A stretch of 64,000 nucleotides of DNA, from positions 248,001 through 312,000 of the forward strand of contig QYAK01000006.1 in the NCBI GenBank assembly GCA_003988795.1, written 5' to 3'. The position numbers and the translations under genes were made by a program. The DNA is from Proliferodiscus dingleyae (lineage: Eukaryota; Ascomycota; Leotiomycetes; Helotiales; Lachnaceae). The notes below the pieces were generated by a model. The model was not told the origin of the DNA, did no database searches, and saw nothing but the letters and a program-made list of their open reading frames with translations. Positions 1 to 10,972 of this stretch are shown here, piece after piece; the first letter of the stretch is position 1; the number at the start of each line of letters is the position of its first letter.

Positions 1-1910
1 GCTCTCACAGAAAATGATCTCCGGCAATCGCGTCAGGAATCCCAGCATTGGCGTATGGAAGCCGAGCGCGCACTGGAGGCTGCCAAGCGCCACAGCGACG
101 ATGCCGAAATGGCTAATGAGACGAACAAAGATCTAAGGCGTGCGATTGAAGGCCTGAGGACTCAGACGGAGGAAAGTACCCGAGTCCGAGAAGGCTTCAG
201 AGGGAAATTAATGGATTTGCAGGAGGAAATGGCCCAAGCCACTCGCGAAATCTCCCTCGAGAATGCTCAACGGGCTAAGAAGGAACAGGAGCTTGTTGCC
301 CGGCAAGAGGTCCTTGATGCTAGACTTCAGGCGGAGGCCCGGACTAGAGAGCGGCTAGAGCAGGAGATCGAACGCTTAGAAGGCCGAGAGAGAGAAGGAA
401 TGAGGGCTTTCAGCGAGTTGAAGAAGATGGAGGCTCTAGTCAACGAGCTTCGGCTTGAAAGCCATAATGCCCAAAAAGATGCGATGAGATTCCAACGAGA
501 GTTCGAGGAGGCTCGTGAGTCGGGTCTAAGCGAAGTTCAACGCACAAGGAAATACATGCAAGCTGAGCTGGAGGCAGCCAACAATCAAGTCAATGTAGTC
601 AGGGAGGATATCGAGATTCAAGCCTTGAGGCTCCGTGCGGAGATCGATCAGGCAAGATTAGATGCTGACACAGCTAAGGCGCAGCATGAGATGCTGCTTG
701 AGGAAGCTCATACTTCGAAGAAGGCCACCATCGACGATCTAAAGCGAGAGCATGCTGATGCACTCGAAGATATTCAAACACAACATGAGCGGCAACTTGG
801 CAATGCGATTGAGGATGCTCAACGTTCAGAACAACATCTTCTTGAGCGTCTTTCTCTTTCATCTTCCAAGACTGAGCATCTGCAAGATCGTGTCCAGCAC
901 CTGGAAGAGAGACTCGAGATTGCTAACCAGGCTGCAACTGCTGCCGCCAAGGCGGCACGATCAGCGAGTGGATCGGTTTCTCAAGTATCTGTGCCTCTTC
1001 CCCAGCAACAGCAACCGCAGCCAAAGGCTGTGTCTCGAGCAATGGAACTACCAGAGAAGATCTCTCCTCAGGCTTTGAGGGAATCTATTATGGTCTTGCA
1101 AGAACAACTCCAAGACCGAGAACAGAAGATCGAGAAACTTGAAGCTACACTCTCGACCGTCGACCTAGATGCTCCAACCAAGATATCCAAGCGCGATGAT
1201 GAAATCATGTGGCTTCGGGAACTTCTCACGGTTCGAAAGGGTGATTTGCAGGATATCGTCAACTCAATTTCAAGCGAGAATTACAATGCGGAGCAGTTGA
1301 AAGACGCAGCTATCCGCTTGAGTGCGAATCTTCAAATGGAGGAGCAGGAGCGTGAACGTGCTATGAATGGCGGTTCATCGATCAACCTCCCAAACATTGC
1401 CGCCTCTCTTCGCGACGCCGCAACACCACGCGTCGCACAAGCTGTAGGTCCTCTGGCCGCCGCCTGGGGAAATTGGCGGGCATCCCGCAATGAGGCTGGT
1501 ACGAGTCGGTCCTCGACGCCAAGTCGGGGCCATAATTCAAGTCCGTCTACACAGTCTTTCCTCGGGGGATTGTTGACACCGCCTGCGAGGTAGGTTTCTT
1601 CCTCTTCGGGACTTTAGAATATATACTAACGAGCTTGAGTAGTTCTGCACCGAGGACTTCCACGCAGCCAACAGCTTTCGGTTCCACCGGGCAACGCTTC
1701 ACACAGCAACAACTCGCCAACCGCCCCAGACCCCAAAACTTGACACCCCGCCAGCGGCAGAAAATGCCGGCGCCTCAGACCCCACCCATGATGCACAAGA
1801 GCTCTTACGATCCAGATGCGGACGCTCAAGACTTCAGCGACGCAGGATTCTATGACGATGATGAGAGCACGGTTGATAGTTATGGTGGCCCGGGACCTAC
1901 GAGAAGATGA
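1..1910 (+). CDS. Long coiled-coil protein, M-protein-repeat type (5' truncated)
   Basis: The reading frame is open from base 1, so the N-terminus lies outside the window. Exons are 1-1589 and 1643-1910; the intron has GTAGGT at its donor, ACTAAC before the acceptor and ends in GAGTAG. About 618 residues are visible. Roughly the first 300 are Glu/Gln/Arg/Lys/Ala heptad sequence typical of a long coiled coil. A Pro/Gln linker and a second coiled segment containing DDEIMWLRELL follow, then a Ser/Pro-rich tail. That conserved C-terminal block is what I recall from fungal proteins annotated as M protein repeat or myosin-like, whose cellular role is not settled. A cytoskeletal or Golgi/nuclear scaffold role is only a guess; no GRIP or motor domain is visible. 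Confidence 0.85.
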
Positions 1911-2409
1911 CCTGTTTTCTCGCCCTTAAGTAACAGTACGTGAGGGTGGAGCACAGGTATAAATTAGAAGCATTTCTTTTGTTCATTATTTTTAAGGGAG
2001 GGGGACCGATTACATATTAATACTAGATTGATACCCAGGTGAAGCGGAGGATGATTTACACATACTATGATGATATATGGAAAACAGATTGCCGCGAATA
2101 CCCCTGCTTATTTCCTTTGTTATCCGATCTGATTGCATAGCCGGACATTCGTTTATGTGGTCAAAGTAGCAATAGCATGGAGAGGTTGTATATATCGTGT
2201 ATTGAAAGGAGATAAAATTTTGTATTATGCCAGCTTTGTCTGCTTATAATGTATGTGAGGTCGAGCTTGGTTGAAGGGTTCCAAAGTCAACAACCGTAGA
2301 GGAAATCGCCAAAAACAAATCTCGTTCGATTCGATACCGTCTAGGTATATTTCATCTCTCATATGATACAGCACTAGCGCCCATCCAACATTAACTACTT
2401 GGTCTTTTG
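1911..2409. other. Convergent 3' flanks, no gene seen
   Basis: AT-rich sequence between two convergent stop codons, presumably both 3' UTRs. No open frame with coding character and no repeat. Confidence 0.6.
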
Positions 2410-2762
2410 TCAAAACCAGAACAGACCAACCGCTACAATGCCAACCAAAACCATAAATCCCACCACAAGAACACTACCCACAAAGCTCAGCAAGATATGA
2501 TCCACTTCCCCTTTGTCTGTCTTACTCTCAACGTTCACTTTCTCTTTTGAGTCGTGGGGCTTAAATGTGCCGTAAGGCGTTGGTAGTGGAAGTGCCTTCT
2601 CGAGATCCGGGGACTCTGGGAAGTTGGTGATCATGATATCAGGTATTTCGGGCTGCGTAGCCACGAGTTCAATAGCATGATACGGGTAGGAGTCCTGGGA
2701 TTGTGAGTTTAGAGAGAATATCCACGTGTAGAAGACTGAAAGATTCCGCTTACTGGTGCCAT
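2410..2762 (-). CDS. Small fungal protein with one C-terminal membrane segment
   Basis: I join a 9-nt first exon (2762-2754, Met-Ala-Pro) to 2694-2410 through a 59-nt intron with GTAAGC donor and CAG acceptor, giving 97 residues. The N-terminus then reads MAPDSYPYHAIELVATQPE. This matches a common fungal class of short proteins with acidic, Tyr/Pro-rich N-termini, a hydrophilic middle and a single TM helix (here LLSFVGSVLVVGFMVLVGIV near the end). Without the intron the frame opens further upstream with a less convincing start. The function is unknown. The topology would suit a tail-anchored or type II membrane protein. It is convergent with the coiled-coil gene. Confidence 0.6.
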
Positions 2763-3353
2763 CTTGCCTGTCGAGTGATGCGGTAATAATGAGACTCACG
2801 ATTACAACCCTCTAAATTTGAAAGTCTTGGTTTTGGGTTCTTTAGGAGAGGGTTCCCATTCTATATTGAACTACATTTTCAGAAATTGTCTAAGGCTTTG
2901 GAAGGTGTTCTGATGTTTCTGATAAGACCTGCATGTGCTCATGTCGTGTGCCATGTCGCCAGATAAGGGACCGGCATGTGATAGATGGCACGCCTATGGA
3001 ACATTATATTCCCAAGGTCCCAGACGAGGGTAGAAGGTCACTTGCAAGCGTGTTGAAGTGAATGAATGGGTATCGAATGTGCATCACTGCAGAAATCGCT
3101 AGGTGGAGGAAGGGGGAGAGTCGGCCCCCAAAGTCAGCCGGCAAGTCGCGTTCATTTTCTCACGATTGACACTTTTCAATACGTTTGCCAGGTCTGCTCA
3201 TTCCTGCTTGAGGTAGCATGTCAATCCAAGTGTGAGCACGCCCAGAAAAGACTCAAAAATTTACTCATCGAGTAGCGGGACTTGGCTTGGGAGGATAAAT
3301 ATAATAATAGTTGCAGGATGGACTTGATCGCGCAAAATTTACGAGAAAAGGAT
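2763..3353. other. Intergenic, left flank of the MITE
   Basis: No credible ORF. It holds the promoter of the small minus-strand gene and ends at the TA where the inverted-repeat element begins. Confidence 0.5.
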
Positions 3354-3355
3354 TA

Positions 3356-3419
3356 ATAGCCGGCTCCTCCAACCCCTAGCTCCCACTCGCTAGGGGTCGG
3401 TGCAAGCGAGTGTCCCGCG
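3356..3419. repeat. Left terminal inverted repeat of the MITE
   Basis: 64-bp GC-rich arm. It reads outward-in from ATAGCCGGCTCC to GTGTCCCGCG and pairs with 3835-3898 with one mismatch. Confidence 0.9.
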
Positions 3420-3834
3420 TGGCTTTAACCTTAAAAAACTATATCTAAATAACATAATAGCAAAAAAATAATATATATGAAAATTTTAGAACTAATAAGT
3501 AGCTTTCTAAAACATTTTGAATTTTTAGAATCAGATAAGAATTAGCTATAATACAGGTATTTTAATAAAATTCATGTACTTTTTTAGCTGGACTAAGGGA
3601 TTTTAGGATTTTTTTAGGATTTTTTAGTTATCTTGAATAACAAGATTTTAGTAAAAAAACCCGAGTTTTGATCCTTAATTAAATTATAACAAACTAATAG
3701 ATTTTCAAAATTATTAAAGATTTGGAAACTACTAACTTAGGTCTTTCTAGATCTTCTAGAATTATTTAATTTCGATTATTCGTTATTAAGTAATTAAGGT
3801 TCAAAAATCGAATTTAACATAGGACACTTGCTTG

Positions 3835-3898
3835 CGCGGGACACTCGCTTGCACCGAGCCCTAGCGAGTGGGAGCTAGGGGTTGGAGGAGCCGGCTAT
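3835..3898. repeat. Right terminal inverted repeat of the MITE
   Basis: Inverted partner of 3356-3419, running from CGCGGGACAC to GGAGCCGGCTAT, followed directly by TA. Confidence 0.9.
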
Positions 3899-3900
3899 TA

Positions 3901-4497
3901 GACTAATTCTTCGTAGGCTCGGAGATTTTATTTACAGCTCAACTTGGCCTGTGCATCACGGCCACGATTAAGCACCCAAATAATACAAACAAGACAAAGG
4001 TCTTCAAAATTACGAGAAATTTATCATACTATCTGATAAAGATGCTCTTTTCTTTTTGGTTTCTTGCCTTGTTTTATCTCTGCACAGGATAGCCGGCTGA
4101 GGAGCTTTGGATAGGTCGCATGTCGACCGGTTGCCTTCACCAAGACGGAGACCGAGGCCATCGCTTACCACGCTAAACAAATAAGCGTTGCGTTCCCTCC
4201 CCTCCGCCGCGTGGTCAAAATAGCCCAACTGATCCTCTTGCAGTGCCACAGCGGCTACCTAAAGAGGACTCATTGTGCACAACTAAGGATGTGGTAGGAT
4301 TCAGACGGATTTTTTTGGCACAACTATAATCCTCCGATGTCAGCTCACATATATGTCGTCAACTTTACCCCGATGCCGTTGTTAACACCAGTGACATCCC
4401 AATGTCTATTTAGTTACAGCACCTCCGGCTGTTCTCAGGTTTGCTTCGTTTCATATCACTTAATGTATAACCATATCTCTTGCGGCCCTCAAAATCC
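3901..4497. other. Intergenic, promoter of the next gene
   Basis: No credible gene; an 80-codon minus-strand frame here lacks coding character. The sequence serves as upstream region of the secreted-protein gene at 4498. Confidence 0.5.
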
Positions 4498-5195
4498 ATG
4501 TCTCCTTCATTCAAAAGCATCATTCCTATCGCTGCGTTGGCTTCCACCGCTTCTTGCTTCACCTTTTTCTACCCAATTGCCCAAAGCCTCTCGATTCAAG
4601 ATGGCGACAAGATGATTGTCTCTTTTTCGAATGGGGATGCAAAGACATTAGCATTATATTGTGGCAGCTCCAGAAACTTTACGGAAGCGGATGCAAGTGG
4701 TGCGGCGTGCGGACCTTTCTAATATGAGACTAATACTAACGTCAACCAGTCATCGGCGTGCAAAGCTGGGCAAATGCAGCGACTTCAGTCACTTACGACG
4801 CGGTCTATTACCCCAGCTATGGAGACAATCAATTCTGCCGCGTTTGCACCACCTCTGTGGAAGAACAGTGCTCAAGCACCTTTCAGATCACGCCAAAGTC
4901 TGCCGGCCATGACAGCACAACGTACAGCGTCAATGGGGCTAAGGCAAACTTTCGCGCCTCCTCAAATAGCACATCTTCTGCACCAGTGCCACTCTCCACT
5001 CAAAAGCCTTCAAATTCTACGGTGCCAGCATCAGGTGCGCCTTCAAACTCAACGACCATTGCTGTAACAAGCACCCAGACTGCTGGCACCGCTGCATCCA
5101 CTTCAACGGCCCAATTTCACAGTGGTACCGTCCAGTTGCGGGGATCAGCACTCGCGACAGTGGTCTTAGCTGTAGTTACCTATCTTGCATTATGA
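4498..5195 (+). CDS. Secreted, probably GPI-anchored Ser/Thr-rich protein
   Basis: Exons 4498-4699 and 4750-5195 give about 215 residues. The intron contains TACTAAC nine bases before its CAG end. The donor is ambiguous: GTGCGG at 4700 or GTGGTG at 4697, both in the same phase. The N-terminus has an uncleaved or signal-type hydrophobic stretch (IIPIAALASTASCFTFFYPI). The middle is a compact domain with four Cys (CGSS, CRVC, CSS). A long Ser/Thr/Pro-rich stalk follows, then a hydrophobic C-terminus (ALATVVLAVVTYLAL) preceded by small residues. That architecture is typical of fungal GPI-anchored wall or membrane proteins. I do not recognise the domain. The ATG at 4498 is the first in frame. Confidence 0.75.
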
Positions 5196-5633
5196 AGTTG
5201 CTGGGGTGTGACTGGTGTGCGGTGGGTTTTCAAAGTAGCATATGGCGTTTGGTCTTGATGGACAGTAGAGCGGTTAGAGTTTGCCATGGCATTGCATGAG
5301 TGGCGTTAGATACCCAGTAGGCGTAATCGTAAATTATATTTTGAGCGTAGATTTAGCTTCAAACTATGAGTAACGAATCTACGTATATCATTTTCCATAG
5401 TCTAAACCTTTGGTATGTTCGAGAGCACCGCAAAGGTAGCTTTGTTAATTATAGGCTATATTCTCTCTTGAAACGAAATCTTCACACATTCGTCTCATTT
5501 GGTTTTCCCTTCCCTCGATAGTGCAAAATGCACGTCTTCCATTCTTCTATCTCCTGTAACTTGTCCGTATATACCACAATCACAGACTTATTGTAGTCAC
5601 AGGAATTAATTCTGTAGCTCCAGGCGTGGACGC
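5196..5633. other. Convergent 3' flanks, no gene seen
   Basis: AT-rich spacer between the secreted-protein gene and the MFS gene stop codon; nothing else visible. Confidence 0.5.
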
Positions 5634-7465
5634 CTAGAGTCTATATCTGAAATGTAGGTTCTCCTTGTCTGTCAAATCCTCAAATCCTTCCTTGGCCTCT
5701 TGGTCGGGGTCGACTCTGAGACCTCTCTCATCACGTTTCTTGTTTTCAATGTAGCACAACCCAGTATATATGAATTGCAATCCAGCTGCGACACAGTAAG
5801 CAACAAGCAAGCCTTTTATCGCCGAATGGTAACGGGGAGCCTCAGATGCAAAGAACAAGTGGGGTCCAGCAATGTTTCCTCCGCAATAGAACCTAGTGCG
5901 CAAGAGATCATTAGTCTCGAATCAATGTATGATGTTATACGTGAGATACATACACGAAGTACAAACCCAATACTGTGCTGCGTTTGGTGTGGCCAGCAAC
6001 ATTGAGTGCCGGTAACGTCCAAGTCAATATAATGGGGGAGCCAAGAACGTTTTGTAGCCAGCAACATGCTACCAGAGCATAGCGGTGATCGAGGTCAATT
6101 GTCATCAAGCCGGCGAGACCTGCAATTCCAGGCAAACACCCGACTATTCAAGTTATCAGCCAGATAGTAAAGACACTTTCACTTGTGATGCTTACGAATA
6201 ATGGTAACACCAAGCATGTTTCTGTAGGTTGCAAGGTAGCCGAAGACTATGCACATGACGAGTTCGAAAGCGCCACCAGGAGTCTGCAGGAGACTTGTCT
6301 TCAGAGGATTGAAACCGAATCCTTTTATGAGAGAGCTGATGAAATTCGCGACACCACCGTTCAGTATACCAAGACAAGCAGCTATCAGAAGCAAAAGATG
6401 CGTCTTCAGATCCAGCAGAGCCTCCTTTATTTGGTGAGGTAACATAATTGGATCTTTAGTTCCTGTTTGATTCTTCGAGATCCGCCAGACGGCGACCACT
6501 CGCTCGTATTCCGTCAAAATTTTGTAGTTATGTGGTCCATCCGGAAGATAGAAGATAATTACAAACCCCCAAACTATGGTCATTGCCCCGACGACCTAGA
6601 ATTTAGTCAGCTTCGAGAGAGAAAAAAGAGGCAGTGACGAAACACACCAGGTAAATAAGTTTCCAGTTCGGCACCTCCAGATTGTCGACATGTCCTAATC
6701 CATAGGCTAGTAGAGCGCCAATTATAGAAGATACACCGTTTACAGAAAGCCAAAACGACGTTCGCAATGGTTGCTCCTCGCGTGTCCAGAACATCGCCGT
6801 TAGCATCACCCATGCTGGCGATACACATGCTTCGACGAGACCCAAGAAGAACCTGACTGCAAAAAATCCTGAGAAGTTGAATACAGTGGCTTGCAGCATA
6901 CACACTACGCCCCAGACAAAAAGCATGCAACCCATCAATCTACCAATTGGATAACGCTGGAGAGCAAGATTCCATGGGTAGGCACCTGTTAGCCAGCCAA
7001 AGTAAAGAGCAGATGAAACCCATGAATAGTCGTTCCCAGTCATATGCGTGTCCTTCTGTAATCCATACGCATTGGAGTAATTTAGTCTTGAAGGGGTTGA
7101 GCGAAAGGATCTCGTCAAAGTGCTGCATCGATAGTACTTACGTCTGTTTATCGAGAAAGCTAAGCATGTAGGTCATCATCATCTATGACGCGAGTCAAAT
7201 TTTTTTTCCCAGCGGTATGAGGATATCGCAGAACAATGGAAACCATTCTGGGCCGACTGACCATAGGAAGGAGAATGAAGTCCAATTTTCTGCGAACTTT
7301 GACCGCGTCAATCTCGAGTTGAGCAGAATCATACCCATGAGATTGCTGGAACAGGTCGAATCCGACGTCGCCATACTTTTCGTCAGCCTTCTCGAGACCC
7401 TGACTCATTCTGCCGTCCTCCTGTGATAAGATGTGCGGTGTTGTTGAGTGCTCACAATCCTCCAT
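5634..7465 (-). CDS. MFS transporter, ACS/Dal5 (allantoate/vitamin permease) family
   Basis: Six exons keep phase throughout: 7465-7262, 7182-7142, 7086-6648, 6595-6196, 6143-5954 and 5892-5634; introns are 52-79 nt with normal GT-AG ends. The product is 510 residues, the usual family length. Visible family signatures are KLDFILLPM before TM1, TYMLSFLDKQTLNYSNAYGL in TM1/loop, NDYSWVSSALYFGW in TM2, FAVRFFLGLVEACVSP in TM4, and FYLPDGP after TM6. The C-terminal half includes NVAGHTKRST and ends in a hydrophilic cytoplasmic tail. In yeast this anion:cation symporter family includes Dal5 (allantoate), Fen2 (pantothenate), Tna1 (nicotinate) and Vht1 (biotin), so the substrate cannot be named. 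It is transcribed divergently from the amidase at 8232 across a 766-bp shared promoter. Confidence 0.93.
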
Positions 7466-8231
7466 TTTGATTGGCTCCAAGGATAAATTATCTGATGCCG
7501 ACTTGAAGACTGCGTACTTCTCGTAGATGAAGCTGGTCAATATCAATAACGATCATTTGATTAGTGTTTTGTGTTGAATTCTGTCTCTTTACTCCGCTTC
7601 AAAGGGTAAAGGCAGTAGGAGAAATTTTAGGAATTCAGATGAGACAGGACCACCAGTCGATTGGCCCGAATCAGTCATTTGCCATCACATATCGGTTCTG
7701 CTCAGGATGGAGCCTGGTCCTTATCTTTGACGCAAGTTCCATGCATTCTAGGAGCACAGCGAACACCTGCAAGGCAATTGATCGAACACCAAGAGGCTAA
7801 CGGGGAGCAAGGAGCAGGAACTTCACGTGACAAGATCCACCACAGGAATCTAGATCCCACTCTTGATCAGATAACTCGCCCCCTTTCCTTATCTATTCCA
7901 TCAGTTCATGATTTCTGCGTACTCTCAATGACTCTCTTCCTATTATAGCACACTGGCAGCATATCATACCAAGTATACTTTCAGCTATCAAGATCAGAGG
8001 CCTGTGTAGGAAAGCAGTCAGATACTCGAGATAACTTGCAGTAGTCAGGTATAAATGAATATATGCAACTAGAAAACTAGATTGAGCATCATATTCACCT
8101 GTGTATGAGGTCTTCAAAACCTCAAAAGTTCCTCCAGGTCTGGCTTCACACTTAATCTGCCAGATTTCTGGCTCTAGGGATTTCTAGCGCACCGAACAAT
8201 TTACGCTCGACTGCCTAAGCACGCTCAAAAA
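7466..8231. promoter_or_regulatory. Shared divergent promoter with AGATAA-type (GATA factor) motifs
   Basis: The interval separates the starts of the MFS gene and the amidase. AGATAA occurs at 7869-7874 and 8029-8034, and its complement TTATCT at 7488-7493 and 7889-7894, plus GATAA at 7482-7486. Fungal AreA/NIT2 regulators bind HGATAR sites. A TATAAAT lies at about 8050, some 180 bp before the amidase ATG. The sites are seen; their use is inferred. No credible gene lies within. Confidence 0.5.
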
Positions 8232-10113
8232 ATGACTGTCAAACCATGGAAAGACATTAGGGATTTGAAAAAGAGCGAGCAAGCTTCACGGATACCCACG
8301 GAATGGAAGCTTGCCCCGACAGATTACCCGCTAGAAGGCACAGCAGACCTTCGGCCAGTAGCAGACAGCTGCGGAATATTGTCAGATCGGGAATTGAAAA
8401 TAACCGGAAAAAACTATGATGCGACTTCTCTGGCAGTAGCTATCGCTGAAGGGACGTATAGTGCTGAAGAAGTTACTATCGCGTTCTGCAAACGAGCCGC
8501 AATTGGTCACCAGCTGTGCAACAATCTAACAGAGATCATGTTTGGGGACGCAATTCAAGACGCAAAAAAGCTAGATATATATTTCAGGGAGACTGGGAAG
8601 ACTGTTGGACCTCTACATGGGTTGCCCATGACCTTCAAGGTAGATTTCCTCCAATCTTTGAACTAGCATGGTCTGAGGCGGCTCCCTCGATTCACTCCAT
8701 GCAAGGCTTCTCGCGCATAGGAATTAACAAATGTACAGGAATGCTTTCACATCGAAGGTTATGATGCCTGTAATGGATACATTTCTAGAACATTTGATCC
8801 TTCTACTAAAACCACTTATGTCATTGAGTTGGTGAAAGCGGCTGGCGCTGTTATTATCGCCAAGACAAATGTACCACAAACTATGCTGGTTGCTGAGTCC
8901 CACAACAATGTATTTGGACAGACAAAGAACCCCGTCGTAAGTCATTTGACTTGCGGTGGGAGTAGTGGCGGAGAGGGCTCGAACATGGCCTTCAGAGGCT
9001 CAGCAATCGGTGTAGGGACTGACGTTGGTGGTTCAATCAGGTAAGCCTCAACAGCGAATACAATATCCATATAGAAACTCCGTATTGACAAAGCTTTGTT
9101 AGAATACCGGCAGCCGCGAATGGTGTTTATGGTTTCAAGCCAACATGTGGTGTGTTGCCATTCATTGGCTACGCAGCTTCAGGCTACACTGGAGTTAACA
9201 CTGGCATACCTGCAGCTCTTGGTCCTATCACGCACTCAGCTCGTGATCTGAGTCTTTTTGTTCGAGTTGTCCGCCATGCGAAACCCTGGCTAGTGGACCC
9301 TGCTGTCATTCCAAACATCTTAGAGCTTGGGGCTTCTTCGCGGAAGCCAGTCATCGGTGTAATTTATCAGAGCAGCTTGACACCACATCCGCCAGTTCAA
9401 CGAGCCCTCCGAGAAGCGGCGGCAAAACTTCAAGCAGGCGGATTCGATGTAAAGGATTTTACACCACCTGATTTTGGCGACATTCGAAGCGTCACAAGAG
9501 AATTGTTTACTTTGGATGGTCTGTCGTACCAAAAGGGGGAGCTGAACAAAGCAGGTGAACCTGTAGTTTCCTCTGTCCTTAAGATCGGCTTCTTTGACAT
9601 TCCCCGGAAGACACAAGAAGAAGCCTGGGCCCTTAACACAAAGCGCCTCGCGTTTTGTAAAACGATGTTGGACAAATGGCAAGAGGCAAAAGTCGATGTC
9701 GTCCTATGTCCAGCTGGCCCTCACACTGCGGTATCCCCAGGAGACTGGAATATGGATACGTATACTGTAGTATGGAATGCTGTGGATGTAAGCTTTACCT
9801 CTCCTTCAAATATCTGCTTCGATGTCTGAGAATGTTATAGTATCCAGCAGCAATAATACCTTTCAGCAAGGCGGATCCAAATGTGGATCAAAAGGATCTG
9901 GCCTTTGTCGCCTTGAATTCTGTGGATGCAGCAAATGAAGCTAAATGTATGTTCATCTTTTTGAGGGCATATTTAATGATACGCTGACACTTAGCAGATG
10001 ACCCACAACGCATGGCTGGAGCACCCGTTGCACTTCAGATTGTAGGTCCAAAGTACGGAGATGAGCAATTGTTACGAGATGTGGAGATTATTGATCAAGT
10101 GCTGAATCCATAA
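8232..10113 (+). CDS. Amidase-signature hydrolase (acetamidase-like)
   Basis: Five exons: 8232-8639, 8739-9040, 9103-9787, 9841-9946 and 9998-10113, giving 538 residues in phase. The Ser-cisSer-Lys triad is complete: Lys136 at the end of LPMTFK, cis-Ser211 in CGGSSGGEGS and nucleophile Ser235 in GTDVGGSIR. The spacings of 75 and 24 residues equal those of mammalian FAAH. Other fungal amidase marks are KTNVPQTM, GVYGFKPT, LGPITHSARDL and GAPVALQIVG. The reaction would be hydrolysis of a carboxamide to acid and ammonia (or amine); the substrate is unknown. EC replaces the usual DS just after the catalytic Lys, and the first intron falls exactly after that Lys codon. Pairing with the divergent ACS transporter suggests uptake plus hydrolysis of the same compound. 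Confidence 0.93.
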
Positions 10114-10248
10114 TGTGGGAGAGGGGCACTGGCATGAATCAGGCACAGTGAGAAACTCTTCAGCCTGATAAGAGCCGTTGTCTAGACTTCAAATTGCCTA
10201 GGATTTGGGCACAGAAGACTCCGCTCTAGATGTATAATCGGCCAGCTT

Positions 10249-10558
10249 TCAATGGAGGGTAATCCGCCGTGAGGCAAAATGGAACCATTTTCGTGGAATA
10301 CTAGCTATGGTAGATACACTGAGATTCATATATGGAATTGTAGGATCTTCACCGAGCATGCTGACTACTGCGACAATGCTTATCACACTTGATATCGCGA
10401 AAACCAAGAAGGCAGATAGGCCTGATATGGCCCCTGGTCCAGCGTAAGCTCCTAGTCCAAAGTTCTTGGGGGGAGAGTGTTAGTGGTGAATAAAGATTTG
10501 AGAATGAAAGAAAACATACTTTCAGGGGATTATAATAATAACGAATAGTAAAATACAT
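10249..10558 (-). CDS. Possible small membrane protein, unrecognised (5' end unsure)
   Basis: Two blocks join in phase: 10558-10520 (13 codons) and 10464-10249. The 55-nt intron has GTATGT, CACTAAC and CAAG, all canonical. The 84-residue product has one strong membrane helix (GLSAFLVFAISSVISIVAVV), preceded by a Gly/Ala-rich stretch (NFGLGAYAGPGAISG) and followed by a basic C-terminus. An alternative start at 10686 (MGIVGTVGGKD) could be joined by other splice sites to the same last exon. I do not recognise the family. It may be a real short gene or the remnant of a longer transporter. It sits between the amidase stop and the PanE-like start. Confidence 0.4.
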
Positions 10559-10972
10559 AGCCAGTTTGAATCTGAAAAGAGAGCTGTTTTGACGATCGAC
10601 CCACTCGCAACTGGGTAGCAGCCGGCATCTTCACCCCAGGCTAAGTAGCCCGAATCTTTTCCGCCGACAGTACCGACTATACCCATCCTATCTATGTTAT
10701 CTTGCGCATGAAATTGAATGCTCTGGTTACTAACTAGACTCTTCGCTATTAAAGAGGTACCGTATAAGTCTCTATACGAATAGCTGGTTCAATCAGTCTA
10801 TGACTGACCTTATCTATCGATAGTCTGTTGAATTTTTAGCTTTAAACCCCACTTTGCTCGGCGCTTCCCTTCGAAACGCCATAGCAAGACGGGCTAATAA
10901 AGCCCGGAACTGAGATTTGAGATCTTGAAAATAAGACAAGCTGCTGCTCTCTGTCTAAAATTTTACCAGCCA

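Larger units (their letters stand above)
3354..3900. mobile_element. MITE with 64-bp terminal inverted repeats and TA duplication
   Basis: Two arms, 3356-3419 and 3835-3898, are inverted copies differing at one base (GGGGTCGG on the left, GGGCTCGG when the right arm is reversed). Both are flanked by TA (3354-3355 and 3899-3900), as expected of a Tc1/mariner or Fot1/pogo-type target duplication. The arms are GC-rich, while the 415-bp core (3420-3834) is strongly AT-rich and has no ORF, so the element is non-autonomous. Each arm contains its own hairpin: on the left, CCCCTAGC (3373-3380) pairs with GCTAGGGG (3389-3396). The right inner edge carries a degenerate direct repeat of the GGACACTYGCTTGC unit. 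The family is inferred only from the ends. Confidence 0.88.
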
